21,173 nucleotides of DNA, taken from contig CAJGDA010000012.1 of assembly GCA_904501935.1 (NCBI GenBank), positions 1 through 21,173 of the forward strand, in the 5' to 3' direction. Under the pieces are notes generated by a model that saw nothing but the letters and a program-made list of their open reading frames with translations, did no database searches and was not told where the DNA came from. Of this stretch, positions 7,927 through 14,921 are shown one piece after another; positions within the stretch are counted from its first letter, which is position 1, and every line of letters starts with the position of its first letter. The translations under genes and the position numbers were made by a program. The stretch comes from an uncultured Methanobrevibacter sp. GTDB taxonomy: Archaea > Methanobacteriota > Methanobacteria > Methanobacteriales > Methanobacteriaceae.

Positions 7927-8541
7927 TCATTTCTGTGCAATAACCACTAAAATATAATCGTCAGGTTTTTTAAATCTATTTACACTCCTAAAACCTGCAT
8001 CAAGCAAATATTTTTCTAGTTCTTGGGCGGTATAAACGCTCATTCCTTCAACAGTGGACAACCATTTTTCATCATCGGGATGTGTGCCGTCTGTTCCCTG
8101 AGCAATCATGAACTGTCCATTTGGTTTAATAATTCTTGAAACCTCCTTAAACGTTTCACCTAAATCCGGCCAAAAGTAAATGGTTTCAAAGCCGGTAACA
8201 AGATCATAACTTTCATCTTCAAGAGGCATGGCGCTGACATCAGCTTGGATGACTTTGCATCGTCCATTATCAACTGCATTCTGGTTTCTTTTAATGGATT
8301 CGTTAACTGATACTTCAGAGTAGTCTAGCCCGTCAACATTTCCTGATGTTATTTTAAGGAATTTTTCTATGTTGACTCCTCCGCCACAGCCAATATCCAG
8401 TATTATGTCGTTTTTTCCAATATTAACACAGCAGAACGCAAATTCAGATATGGGTTTGTGGTTTTCATTCATGTTTTTAATTGTTTCAATTCCTTCTTCG
8501 CCATGCGGTTTCATGCATTGGTCAATTTTTTTTGGGGACAT
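7927..8541 (-). CDS. Class I SAM-dependent methyltransferase
   Basis: This soluble protein of about 204 aa has a Rossmann methyltransferase fold. Motif I is ILDIGCGGG (47-55), the acidic strand-2 end is DGLDYSE, and QADVSAMPLEDESYDLVTGFETIYFWPD is the motif II/III region of UbiE/arsenite-type small-molecule methyltransferases. The substrate is unknown. TTG at 8547 would place AGGTT too close, so the ATG at 8541 is preferred. It is divergent from the first solute-binding protein, with only 50 bp between the starts, and a 112-bp gap separates it from larE. It lacks the palindrome found before larE, so it may be regulated separately. Confidence 0.88.
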   Translation of the reverse strand: MSPKKIDQCMKPHGEEGIETIKNMNENHKPISEFAFCCVNIGKNDIILDIGCGGGVNIEKFLKITSGNVDGLDYSEVSVNESIKRNQNAVDNGRCKVIQADVSAMPLEDESYDLVTGFETIYFWPDLGETFKEVSRIIKPNGQFMIAQGTDGTHPDDEKWLSTVEGMSVYTAQELEKYLLDAGFRSVNRFKKPDDYILVVIAQK

Positions 8542-8591
8542 AATCAAAACCTTTAATAATTTTTCAATGTATACTTTAAATTGGTGATTCT
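8542..8591. promoter_or_regulatory. Compact divergent promoter, methyltransferase / binding protein
   Basis: Only 50 bp separate the two start codons. A TATA-like TTTAATAATTT (about 8551-8561) could serve the + gene, and TTTAAAGTATAC read on the minus strand (about 8567-8578) the methyltransferase. GGTGAT at 8583-8588 is the ribosome binding site of the + gene. The boxes are inferred from AT content and spacing. Confidence 0.35.
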
Positions 8592-9527
8592 ATGGATAAT
8601 AAAATTATCGCAATCATTGTTGCAATAATAGCTATTGTTGCTGTAGGTGCATTCTTCTTAACCAGCAGTAGTGAGACAGTAAATATTGGTTATTTGCCTT
8701 CTGACCACGATGCGGCATTGTTTGTTGCAGATGCTCAAGGACAATTTGCTTCTAAAGGAATTAACACTAACTTAGTCCAATTCAATAATGGTGGGGACTT
8801 GATGACTGCTATGGCTAGTGGTGATGTGGATGTTGGATATGTGGGTATTACTCCAGTTTTGGCATCTATTGAGAAAGGGGTTCCTGTTAAAGTTATTTCT
8901 GCTGCACAAACTGAAGGTAGTGGTTTGGTTGTTTCTAAAAACTCTGGAATAAATTCTGTCAATGATCTTTCAGGTAAAAGCATTGCAACACCTGGTGAAG
9001 CGTCAATCCAATACATGTTGCTTCAATATTACCTGGAGCAAAACGGAATGTCTTTAAAAGATTTGAAAGTTTCATCAATGAAAGTTCCTTCAATGAATGA
9101 TGCTCTTAAGACAAATAAGATTGATGGTATGATTACATTTGAGCCTTATGTGACTATTGCCGAGAAAAACGGTGCCTCTGTACTTGCGGGCTCTAAGGAT
9201 ATTCTGCCAAGTCATCCATGTTGTGTTGTTGTTGCATCTGATAAATTTTTAGAAGAACATCCAAATGAGACCAATACTATTTTGGATATTCATAAAAATG
9301 CCACTGCATTCATCAATAATAATTCTGATGAGGCAGCATCTATGATTCCGTCTGACATTGTTTCTGATGTCGAAGTTGAAAAACAAGCTATTTCCAGCTT
9401 CCCATTCATTTCAGGACTTGATGATGGTTTCAAACAAGATGTTATTGACTTTATGAATTTGGAAGTTGATTTAGGTGTTTTAAAAGGACCTATTTCTAAA
9501 GATAAAATATTCTGGGATGGTAATTAA
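8592..9527 (+). CDS. NitT/TauT-type ABC solute-binding protein, membrane-anchored
   Basis: This 311-aa periplasmic-type binding protein of the NMT1/SsuA/TauA group is held outside the cell. Residues 4-22 are a hydrophobic N-terminal anchor, with no lipobox cysteine and no clear signal-peptidase site. The core has VNIGYLPSDHDAALFVA (30-46), FNNGGDLMTAMASGDVDVGYVG, ATPGEASIQ and LPSHPCCVVVAS. The only cysteines are the adjacent pair 210-211. Family ligands include sulfonates, nitrate and pyrimidines; the real ligand is unknown. No permease or ATPase gene is in the window. GGTGA lies 4-5 bases before the ATG. It is a close paralogue of the protein at 14922, and the two bracket the amidotransferase-to-TIR-like gene run. 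Confidence 0.9.
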   Translation: MDNKIIAIIVAIIAIVAVGAFFLTSSSETVNIGYLPSDHDAALFVADAQGQFASKGINTNLVQFNNGGDLMTAMASGDVDVGYVGITPVLASIEKGVPVKVISAAQTEGSGLVVSKNSGINSVNDLSGKSIATPGEASIQYMLLQYYLEQNGMSLKDLKVSSMKVPSMNDALKTNKIDGMITFEPYVTIAEKNGASVLAGSKDILPSHPCCVVVASDKFLEEHPNETNTILDIHKNATAFINNNSDEAASMIPSDIVSDVEVEKQAISSFPFISGLDDGFKQDVIDFMNLEVDLGVLKGPISKDKIFWDGN

Positions 9528-9558
9528 CTATCCTTTTTCTTTTTTCATTTCTTTTTTT
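9528..9558 (+). terminator. T-rich terminator
   Basis: After the TAA stop, the + strand has repeated T5-T7 runs without a strong hairpin, a typical archaeal terminator. Confidence 0.45.
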
Positions 9559-9577
9559 GAAAATATTTAAATATCAT

Positions 9578-9642
9578 AAAATATATAACAATTGTTATCA
9601 TAATATAGTTATTGTGATGATCAATTAACGGGAGGATAATAT
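9578..9642 (+). promoter_or_regulatory. Amidotransferase operon promoter with palindromic operator, copy 2
   Basis: A TATA-like AAATATATAA (about 9579-9588) overlaps the perfect 14-bp palindrome ATAACAATTGTTAT at 9585-9598. This places a bound factor between the TATA box and the expected start near 9608, as in a repressor site. A partial second copy, ATAGTTAT, follows at 9605-9612. The ribosome binding site GGGAGG is at 9630-9635. Confidence 0.6.
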
Positions 9643-10440
9643 ATGTGTGAAATTTTTTGTTTTAATTCAAATACGCCGAAACAAGTAAATGAATGTCTAC
9701 AATGTTTTTATAATCACTCTGAAGAACATCCTGATGGATGGGGATTAGCTAATGTAAAATCCAATGAATTTGTTATAGATAAAGAGCCAGTAAAAGCAAC
9801 ATGTAGCGAACACTTAAAGAATATATTATCCAATCCCGTGATTGGAAAAAATGTATTCGCTCACATCAGATTAGCTACTGTGGGTGAAATAATATCTCCC
9901 AATTGCCACCCTTTTACAGAAGCAGATGATAATAACAGATCATGGATGTTAATTCATAATGGAACCATATTTGATTATCCAGAACTTGATATGTATCGAG
10001 ATAAAGAAAATGGCGATACTGATTCGGAGCGAATACTTTTATATATAATAGATAAGGTTAATGAGTTTGAAAGAGATAAAGGAGGATTGTCCACAATCAA
10101 GGAAAGATTTCTCTTATTAACTCAAATTATCAGAGACTTATCCATAAATAACAAGCTTAACCTAATGATTTATGATGGGGATTTAACTTATATCCATTCT
10201 AACATGAGAGATTCCCTATACTATCTAAAAAACGATGAAGGCTTTTTGGTTGCTTCAAGTCCATTGACCGATGATGAAGATTGGTTGCCTGTAGAATTAA
10301 ATAAATTATTCGGATTAATTGATGGGAAAATCATTTTTGAAAGCGAAGAACATGAAAATGAATATATATTAACCGAAGAGCATGAAAGGGCCATTGAAGA
10401 ATTTTCAAAGTTTATAAAGAGAGATGAAATTAATGATTAG
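9643..10440 (+). CDS. Class II glutamine amidotransferase-fold protein (YafJ/EgtC-like)
   Basis: This 265-aa Ntn-hydrolase starts MCEIFCF, so Cys2 becomes the N-terminal nucleophile once Met is removed. The family motifs follow in order: HPDGWGLA (29-36), FAHIRLAT (72-79, substrate-carboxylate Arg), NCHPF (87-91), HNGTI (105-109) and GDTDSE (124-129). Members hydrolyse glutamine or other gamma-glutamyl amides. EgtC, for example, removes a gamma-glutamyl group, and EgtC-type enzymes pair with GCS2-type ligases, as here. No synthase domain is fused, so the ammonia or gamma-glutamyl acceptor must be another protein or water. GGGAGG is 7 bases before the ATG. The gene heads a five-gene run and overlaps the next one. 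Confidence 0.9.
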   Translation: MCEIFCFNSNTPKQVNECLQCFYNHSEEHPDGWGLANVKSNEFVIDKEPVKATCSEHLKNILSNPVIGKNVFAHIRLATVGEIISPNCHPFTEADDNNRSWMLIHNGTIFDYPELDMYRDKENGDTDSERILLYIIDKVNEFERDKGGLSTIKERFLLLTQIIRDLSINNKLNLMIYDGDLTYIHSNMRDSLYYLKNDEGFLVASSPLTDDEDWLPVELNKLFGLIDGKIIFESEEHENEYILTEEHERAIEEFSKFIKRDEIND

Positions 10441-11830
10441 TGAAGAGCAGATTAGAAATAAGTTATTTGATGAATTCATCAAACCTACAAATCAAAATAA
10501 GAATTTCATTGGTATTGAAATCGAAATTCCAATTCTCAATCTTGATAAAAAAGCTGTAAATTTTGATGTTGTCCATGAAATTACTTCCAAATTCAAAAAA
10601 CATTATGAAGATTTTGAAAATGATGGAATTGATTATGACGGTAACGTATTCTCACTAAAAAATCATAAAAATAATGATATTGTATGCTATGACTGTTCTT
10701 ATAATAACATTGAATTTGCAATGGGTCGTGAAAAGGACCTCTTTACAATTAATGAAAGATTCACAGATTATTATACATTTGTCAAGGAATCATTTGAAGA
10801 GCATAACCATACATTAACTGGAATGGGGATTAATCCTTATAGAAAATATAACAAGCATTTACCTATTCCATCAGAGAGGTATTTGATGCTTTATCATCAT
10901 TTGAAATCAACTGAAAACTATGAAAATATTCCGATGCATTTTCATGAATACCCTGAGTATGGTATGTTCTCGTCAGCATCACAAGTCCAAATTGATGTTC
11001 AAAAAGACAATCTAGTTCGTACAATCAATGTATTTTCAAAAATAGAGCCAATTAAAGCATTATTGTTTTCAAATTCAGTGCTTGTTGATGAAAATAAACA
11101 CAGAACCTGTTTTAGGGATGCACTATGGGAATATTCAACACATGGGGTAAATCCTCACAATATTGGAATGTATAATGTTGATTTTAAAGACCTCAATGAC
11201 TTGCAGGCTTACTTGGAATCTTTAAATATTTACTGCGTAATGCGTGATGGAGCATATATCAATTTTGAGTCAATGAATCTTCTAGATTATTTTTCAAGAG
11301 ATTATGTCATTGGAGAAATATACAACAAAGGAGAATATCGCGAAATTGAAATTAAACCATTGATTAGCGATATAAAATATTTAAGGCCATTTAAATTTAT
11401 TAACTTGACATTTAGGGGCACAGTTGAATTCAGAAGCGTATGCACTCAACCGATTAGGGATTCAATGTCTGTTGCGGCTTTTCACTTAGGCTTAAAGGAC
11501 AATCTTGATGAGCTTGATGAGCTGATTTCCAATGATACTGTAATATATCATAAGGGATATACCGCATCAGAACTTAGAAAACTACTGGTTAAGGATGATA
11601 TTCCTGCATTCATTAATAAAGATGAGTTATGTAAATTGTCAAAAGATGTTGTTGATATAGCTAAAGAAGGATTAATTGATAGGGCAATAGGTGAGGAAAT
11701 ATTCTTAAAACCGTTATATGAACGCATTAGGTGCCATACAAACCCTGGAAAAAACATGATAATGAAATTGAATAATAATACTCCGTTAGAAACAATGATT
11801 GAAGAGTATGGCAAAATAGGCAAAATTTAA
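10433..11830 (+). CDS. GCS2-like glutamate/carboxylate-amine ligase family protein
   Basis: This protein of about 465 aa is related to the glutamine-synthetase-fold ligases of the GCS2 type (EgtA, YbdK and relatives). It shows FIGIEIEIPI (25-34, metal-binding acidic strand), YDCSYNNIEFAMGREKDL, TLTGMGINPY (127-136), GMFSSASQVQIDV (177-189) and GTVEFRSVCTQPI towards the C-terminus. Such enzymes join the gamma-carboxyl of glutamate to an amine using ATP. The acceptor amine is unknown and may not be cysteine. ATG 10424 is also in frame, but GAGATGA at 10421-10427 fits ATG 10433, giving an 8-bp overlap with the amidotransferase and tight translational coupling. The pairing with an EgtC-like amidotransferase recalls ergothioneine loci, yet EgtB and EgtD are absent. 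Confidence 0.78.
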   Translation: MISEEQIRNKLFDEFIKPTNQNKNFIGIEIEIPILNLDKKAVNFDVVHEITSKFKKHYEDFENDGIDYDGNVFSLKNHKNNDIVCYDCSYNNIEFAMGREKDLFTINERFTDYYTFVKESFEEHNHTLTGMGINPYRKYNKHLPIPSERYLMLYHHLKSTENYENIPMHFHEYPEYGMFSSASQVQIDVQKDNLVRTINVFSKIEPIKALLFSNSVLVDENKHRTCFRDALWEYSTHGVNPHNIGMYNVDFKDLNDLQAYLESLNIYCVMRDGAYINFESMNLLDYFSRDYVIGEIYNKGEYREIEIKPLISDIKYLRPFKFINLTFRGTVEFRSVCTQPIRDSMSVAAFHLGLKDNLDELDELISNDTVIYHKGYTASELRKLLVKDDIPAFINKDELCKLSKDVVDIAKEGLIDRAIGEEIFLKPLYERIRCHTNPGKNMIMKLNNNTPLETMIEEYGKIGKI

Positions 11831-11844
11831 TCGTGGGTGGAGAA

Positions 11845-13233
11845 ATGAATTTATTAAATTTATCTAAATTATCTTCAAAAGAGATTTTAAAAGGTTCCTT
11901 TGGGATAGAATGGGAATCTTTAAGGGCTAAAGGAGAAGGTGAATTATCTTTAACACCTCATCCGGAAGTATTTGGTGATAAACTGACAAATCCTTTAATC
12001 ACTACAGATTTTTCGGAAAGCCAAATTGAGATAATAACTCCAACATTCGACACAATTGATGATGCATTCAACACATTTTCACTATTGGCCGACCTTGTAA
12101 ACTCATCACTTCCCGAAGATGAATATCTCTGGTTTCAGTCAATTCCATGTATCCTGCCTTATTGGGATCAGATTCCAATAGCCCAATATTCAGGGGAAGG
12201 CATATCATCACAAAAGTATCGTGAAGATTTGGCTAAAAAGTACGGTGTCAAAAAGCAAATGATTTCAGGGGTTCATTTTAATTTTTCTTTTTCAGATACA
12301 GTTTTAAAGAAGTTACATGCTCTTGATGGCAATGACTTAAGTTTTAGAGACTTTAAAGATAAGGTTTATTTAAAAATTGCTCGAAACTATTTGAGATATT
12401 GCTGGCTAATCATTTACCTGACAGGATGTTCAATAGGCTCTCACAAGACATTTTCAAATGAATGTTTGCATCTAATGGATGCAAAGGATGATTTTGGAAG
12501 CTATTATTCAACTCAAGGACCCTCATTTAGAAATGCATCTTGCGGATATAAGAATTTAATAGAATTAAATCCATCTTATAATTCTGTTGACGAGTTTGTA
12601 AATGATGTAAATGTCTTTATTGAGAGAGGGGATTTATCCGAAGCTAAGGAGTTGTACACTCAAATTAGGTTAAAACCGAAAAACCCAAGCGATTTACTAA
12701 ACTCCCTTAAGAATGATGGAATTGAGTATATTGAGATTAGAACCTTAGACATTAACCCATTCTATCAATGTGGTCTTGTAGAGCATGACATGAAGTTTCT
12801 TCATTTGTTTTTAATTTATATGCTTGTTAAAGGCGAATCTGATTATGCTGATTGGCAAAGCGAAGCAAGGATAAATGAGGAAAACACTGCTGAAAAGGCT
12901 TATGTTGAATCAATGAGATTGTTAAAAGACGGCAAGGAAGTAACCTTGAAAAGTTGGGCTGCGGACATTATTAATGAAATGTATGGTATGTGCGAAGTAT
13001 TGGGAATAGATGAAAGCCAAACCTTAAGTTTAATGCTTAATCGTATTGCAAACCCTGATTTGACCTATGGTAAAAGACTTTTAAAGTTGATTAAGGAATA
13101 TGGTTACATTAATACTCACATATTGCTTTCGAAAAACAACAAGCAAACCAGTATTCATAATCTGGAAAATATTGATTCTGATGAACGTGAAAAACTTAAA
13201 TGTTATGTTGATATTGCCCTGGCAGGTAGATAA
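11845..13233 (+). CDS. gshA: Glutamate-cysteine ligase (bacterial GshA/GshF-N type)
   Basis: This 462-aa protein strongly resembles bacterial glutamate-cysteine ligase and the N-terminal domain of GshF. It has FGIEWESLR (19-27), LSLTPHPEVFGDKL (34-47), TTDFSESQIEIITP (53-66, metal and glutamate ligands), YREDLAKKYG, QMISGVHFNFSF (138-149), SFRNASCGYKNL and YIEIRTLDINPF. The expected product is gamma-glutamylcysteine, made with ATP in the cytoplasm. No glutathione synthetase domain or gene is present, so the dipeptide or an analogue could be the end product or an intermediate. GTG at 11833 is possible, but GGTGG at 11836-11840 directs ATG 11845. Thiols of this kind are not standard in methanogens, so transfer from a gut bacterium is likely (inference). 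The A+T-rich codon use matches its neighbours, so any transfer is old. Confidence 0.88.
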   Translation: MNLLNLSKLSSKEILKGSFGIEWESLRAKGEGELSLTPHPEVFGDKLTNPLITTDFSESQIEIITPTFDTIDDAFNTFSLLADLVNSSLPEDEYLWFQSIPCILPYWDQIPIAQYSGEGISSQKYREDLAKKYGVKKQMISGVHFNFSFSDTVLKKLHALDGNDLSFRDFKDKVYLKIARNYLRYCWLIIYLTGCSIGSHKTFSNECLHLMDAKDDFGSYYSTQGPSFRNASCGYKNLIELNPSYNSVDEFVNDVNVFIERGDLSEAKELYTQIRLKPKNPSDLLNSLKNDGIEYIEIRTLDINPFYQCGLVEHDMKFLHLFLIYMLVKGESDYADWQSEARINEENTAEKAYVESMRLLKDGKEVTLKSWAADIINEMYGMCEVLGIDESQTLSLMLNRIANPDLTYGKRLLKLIKEYGYINTHILLSKNNKQTSIHNLENIDSDEREKLKCYVDIALAGR

Positions 13234-13234
13234 T

Positions 13235-14065
13235 ATGGAATTCTTAAGACAGACTGATGTAATACAATGGAAAGATGGGAAGTATAAAACAATCAAGGAG
13301 AACAGTGTAGATGATGAATACACTTATTTGTTTATTGATTATTTACCTCCTCGTAAATTTTCAACTTATCCAAAGGATTTAGAAGATTTTGCTGTAGGAT
13401 ATTGTCTTGGTGAAGGGTTAATTAAGGATTATTCTGATATTAACTCTATTAATTTGGATGGAACAAATGTTTTAGTTTCAACAAATTTAAGTCATGATCC
13501 TGAAGAAGATTTGGAGCAGGAAGGCATTGTTCAGGAGCGAAAAGGAAATTGTGAACACGCATGTGTTTGCAGATTACTTGAATATCAGGGTGTCAACTCA
13601 GATAATGCTGGAGGAATAAGGTCTGAGCTAAAAACAATTGAACCTATTGAATCAGATTTAAGGATTAATGCAACTCAAATAATTGAAGATATTAAGCATC
13701 TGACAGATGAGGCTAAAATATGGCAAAAAACGGCAGGTGTTCACGTTGCGCAACTCAAATTTGAGGATAAAATTATCATCCGTGAAGATGTTAGTCGTCA
13801 TGTTGCAGTTGATAAGGTCATTGGTGCAGCTGCAAAAGAGGGATACGATTTTAGCAGATGTTATATTTCATATAGTGGAAGAATGCCTGCAGACATGCTG
13901 ATTAAAGTAATAAGGGTTGGAATTCCTATTATTATTTCAAATGCAGCTCCTGCATCATCCGGAATTGATGTAGCCCGCGCAGGCAACATTACTATGATAG
14001 GTTTTGTAAGGAACAATAGATTTACAATTTTTACTTCTGCCGAGCGTGTTGATTTGGAAAAATAA
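13235..14065 (+). CDS. fdhD: Divergent FdhD-family sulfurtransferase
   Basis: This 276-aa protein matches FdhD over its whole length. FdhD passes sulfur from a cysteine desulfurase to the Mo/W-bis-pterin cofactor of formate dehydrogenase. YPKDLEDFAVGYCLGEGLI (45-63), AGVHVAQLKF, REDVSRHVAVDKVIGAA, SYSGRMPADMLIKVIRVGIPIIISNAAP and MIGFVRNNRFTIFTSAERV are the family blocks. Key sites are altered. The usual CGxCG loop reads NCEHACVC (Cys106, 110, 112), and the usual EDVGRHNAVDK reads EDVSRHVAVDK (184-194). It may therefore serve a different target. ATG 13235 lies one base after the gshA stop, with AGGT at 13224-13227; the upstream ATG in frame at 13100 lies inside gshA and is rejected. No formate dehydrogenase gene is in the window. 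Confidence 0.85.
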   Translation: MEFLRQTDVIQWKDGKYKTIKENSVDDEYTYLFIDYLPPRKFSTYPKDLEDFAVGYCLGEGLIKDYSDINSINLDGTNVLVSTNLSHDPEEDLEQEGIVQERKGNCEHACVCRLLEYQGVNSDNAGGIRSELKTIEPIESDLRINATQIIEDIKHLTDEAKIWQKTAGVHVAQLKFEDKIIIREDVSRHVAVDKVIGAAAKEGYDFSRCYISYSGRMPADMLIKVIRVGIPIIISNAAPASSGIDVARAGNITMIGFVRNNRFTIFTSAERVDLEK

Positions 14066-14093
14066 TATTTTGCAAAGTTTTTATAGTGATATT

Positions 14094-14297
14094 ATGAAAT
14101 ACAGTTTAAAATTTAAAGGTATTGATGAAATTAGAGAGTTTGAAAATGAGAATTTTACAATTAGGGATGTGTTAAATGAATTAGGTTTATCTGCTCAAAC
14201 AATCGTTGCCAAACAAAATGGAGAACTAACGATTGAGGATAGTCTAATTAACGATGGTGATGAGATTAGATTGGTCCAAATCATTTATGGTGGATAA
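14094..14297 (+). CDS. ThiS/MoaD-like ubiquitin-fold sulfur carrier, 67 aa
   Basis: This is a small beta-grasp protein. It opens with MKYSLKFKGI, follows with FTIRDVLNELGLSAQTIVAKQNGEL, then EDSLINDGDEIRLVQIIYGG. The C-terminal Gly-Gly and the DGDEIRLVQ strand are the signature of ThiS/MoaD/SAMP carriers, which are adenylated by an E1 and then carry sulfur as a thiocarboxylate or are joined to proteins. The E1-like protein at 6039-6794 is the natural candidate partner. AGTGAT at 14084-14089 precedes the ATG at 14094. A longer in-frame ATG at 14046 overlaps fdhD and would add 16 unrelated residues, so it is rejected. It is the last gene of the five-gene run, 28 bp after fdhD. It could also be a true ThiS, since thiamine use cannot be judged here. 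Confidence 0.88.
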   Translation: MKYSLKFKGIDEIREFENENFTIRDVLNELGLSAQTIVAKQNGELTIEDSLINDGDEIRLVQIIYGG

Positions 14298-14341
14298 TTT
14301 ATATTTCAAACAGAGTTATAGAGATGAAATAAGGTGATCGA

Positions 14342-14767
14342 TTGCCAGACGAAAATTTTGAAAATAAAATTTATAATATTCTTATAACTAAGGGAAATGA
14401 TCCTGATAATCAATATGGGTTTTATAAGGAAAGAATAGACAGTCAAAAAGATTTTTTATATAATGAATATAATACTTTAGAAAATGATTTGACAGATGAA
14501 TTATTTGAAAAGATTGATGTAATCATATTGTTATTCGGCCTTTATTCAAATAATCAAGAGGTATTTGATGAATTGTTAAATAAATCAAAGGAATTTGATA
14601 TTCCTTTACTTTTAATTCGTTTTTTTGGTATGGAATTTATCTTAAAAGAATTGGAAGAAAAATGTGATGCTGTTGTTGGATGGAATCCCCACTGCATCAT
14701 AGATGCAATTGAAACTCTTGTAAATGGTGAGGATTGGGTAAAACCGTGTGACATTGCAGATGAATAG
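14342..14767 (+). CDS. TIR-like (MTH538/ThsB-type) single-domain protein
   Basis: This 141-aa soluble protein has an alternating strand/helix pattern close to TIR-like proteins of the MTH538/ThsB type. It shows IYNILITKGNDPDNQYGFYKERI, then IDVIILLFGLYSNNQEVFDELLNKSKEFDIPLLLIRFFG (59-96) and CDAVVGWNPHCIIDAIETL. Glu77 in FDEL lies where TIR NADases carry the catalytic Glu; activity is not shown. In bacteria and archaea such domains make or sense nucleotide signals, as in Thoeris. No ThsA-like effector is nearby. The start is TTG 14342, set by AGGTGATC at 14332-14339; no ATG fits. It lies 44 bp after the ThiS-like gene and may share its transcript. Confidence 0.65.
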   Translation: MPDENFENKIYNILITKGNDPDNQYGFYKERIDSQKDFLYNEYNTLENDLTDELFEKIDVIILLFGLYSNNQEVFDELLNKSKEFDIPLLLIRFFGMEFILKELEEKCDAVVGWNPHCIIDAIETLVNGEDWVKPCDIADE

Positions 14768-14796
14768 TTCCTTATTTTAAGAAAATATTTAAATAC

Positions 14797-14921
14797 TATA
14801 TAATAAAATAGTTTATTGGGGATTCAAAATATAACAATTGTTAATTACATGTAATATATTTATATAATACTAGTAATATTAATAATTGTAATTAATTTAA
14901 ATTAATTTACGGTGAAAATTT
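14797..14921 (+). promoter_or_regulatory. Promoter of second binding protein, palindromic operator copy 3
   Basis: ATAACAATTGTTAA at 14831-14844 contains the perfect palindrome TAACAATTGTTA and matches the operator before 9643 at 13 of 14 bases. A second perfect 12-bp palindrome, ATTACATGTAAT (14844-14855), follows, sharing only the base at 14844 with the 14-mer. Next comes a textbook TATA box, TTTATATAAT (14859-14868). Start of transcription is expected near 14888-14892, and the ribosome binding site GGTGA is at 14911-14915. A further TATA-like ACTATATAAT lies near 14797-14806. Confidence 0.6.

Noticed and set aside
9643..11830. Ergothioneine pathway (EgtC plus EgtA)
   Set aside because: EgtB, EgtD and EgtE are not present and the ligase is only distantly like EgtA, so the assignment is not supported.
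13100..13234. Longer FdhD reading frame starting at 13100
   Set aside because: It lies inside gshA, its extra residues have no family similarity, and ATG 13235 follows the gshA stop with an AGGT leader.
14342..14767. Complete Thoeris defence system
   Set aside because: Only a TIR-like gene is seen; no ThsA-type (SIR2/SLOG or membrane) effector is nearby.
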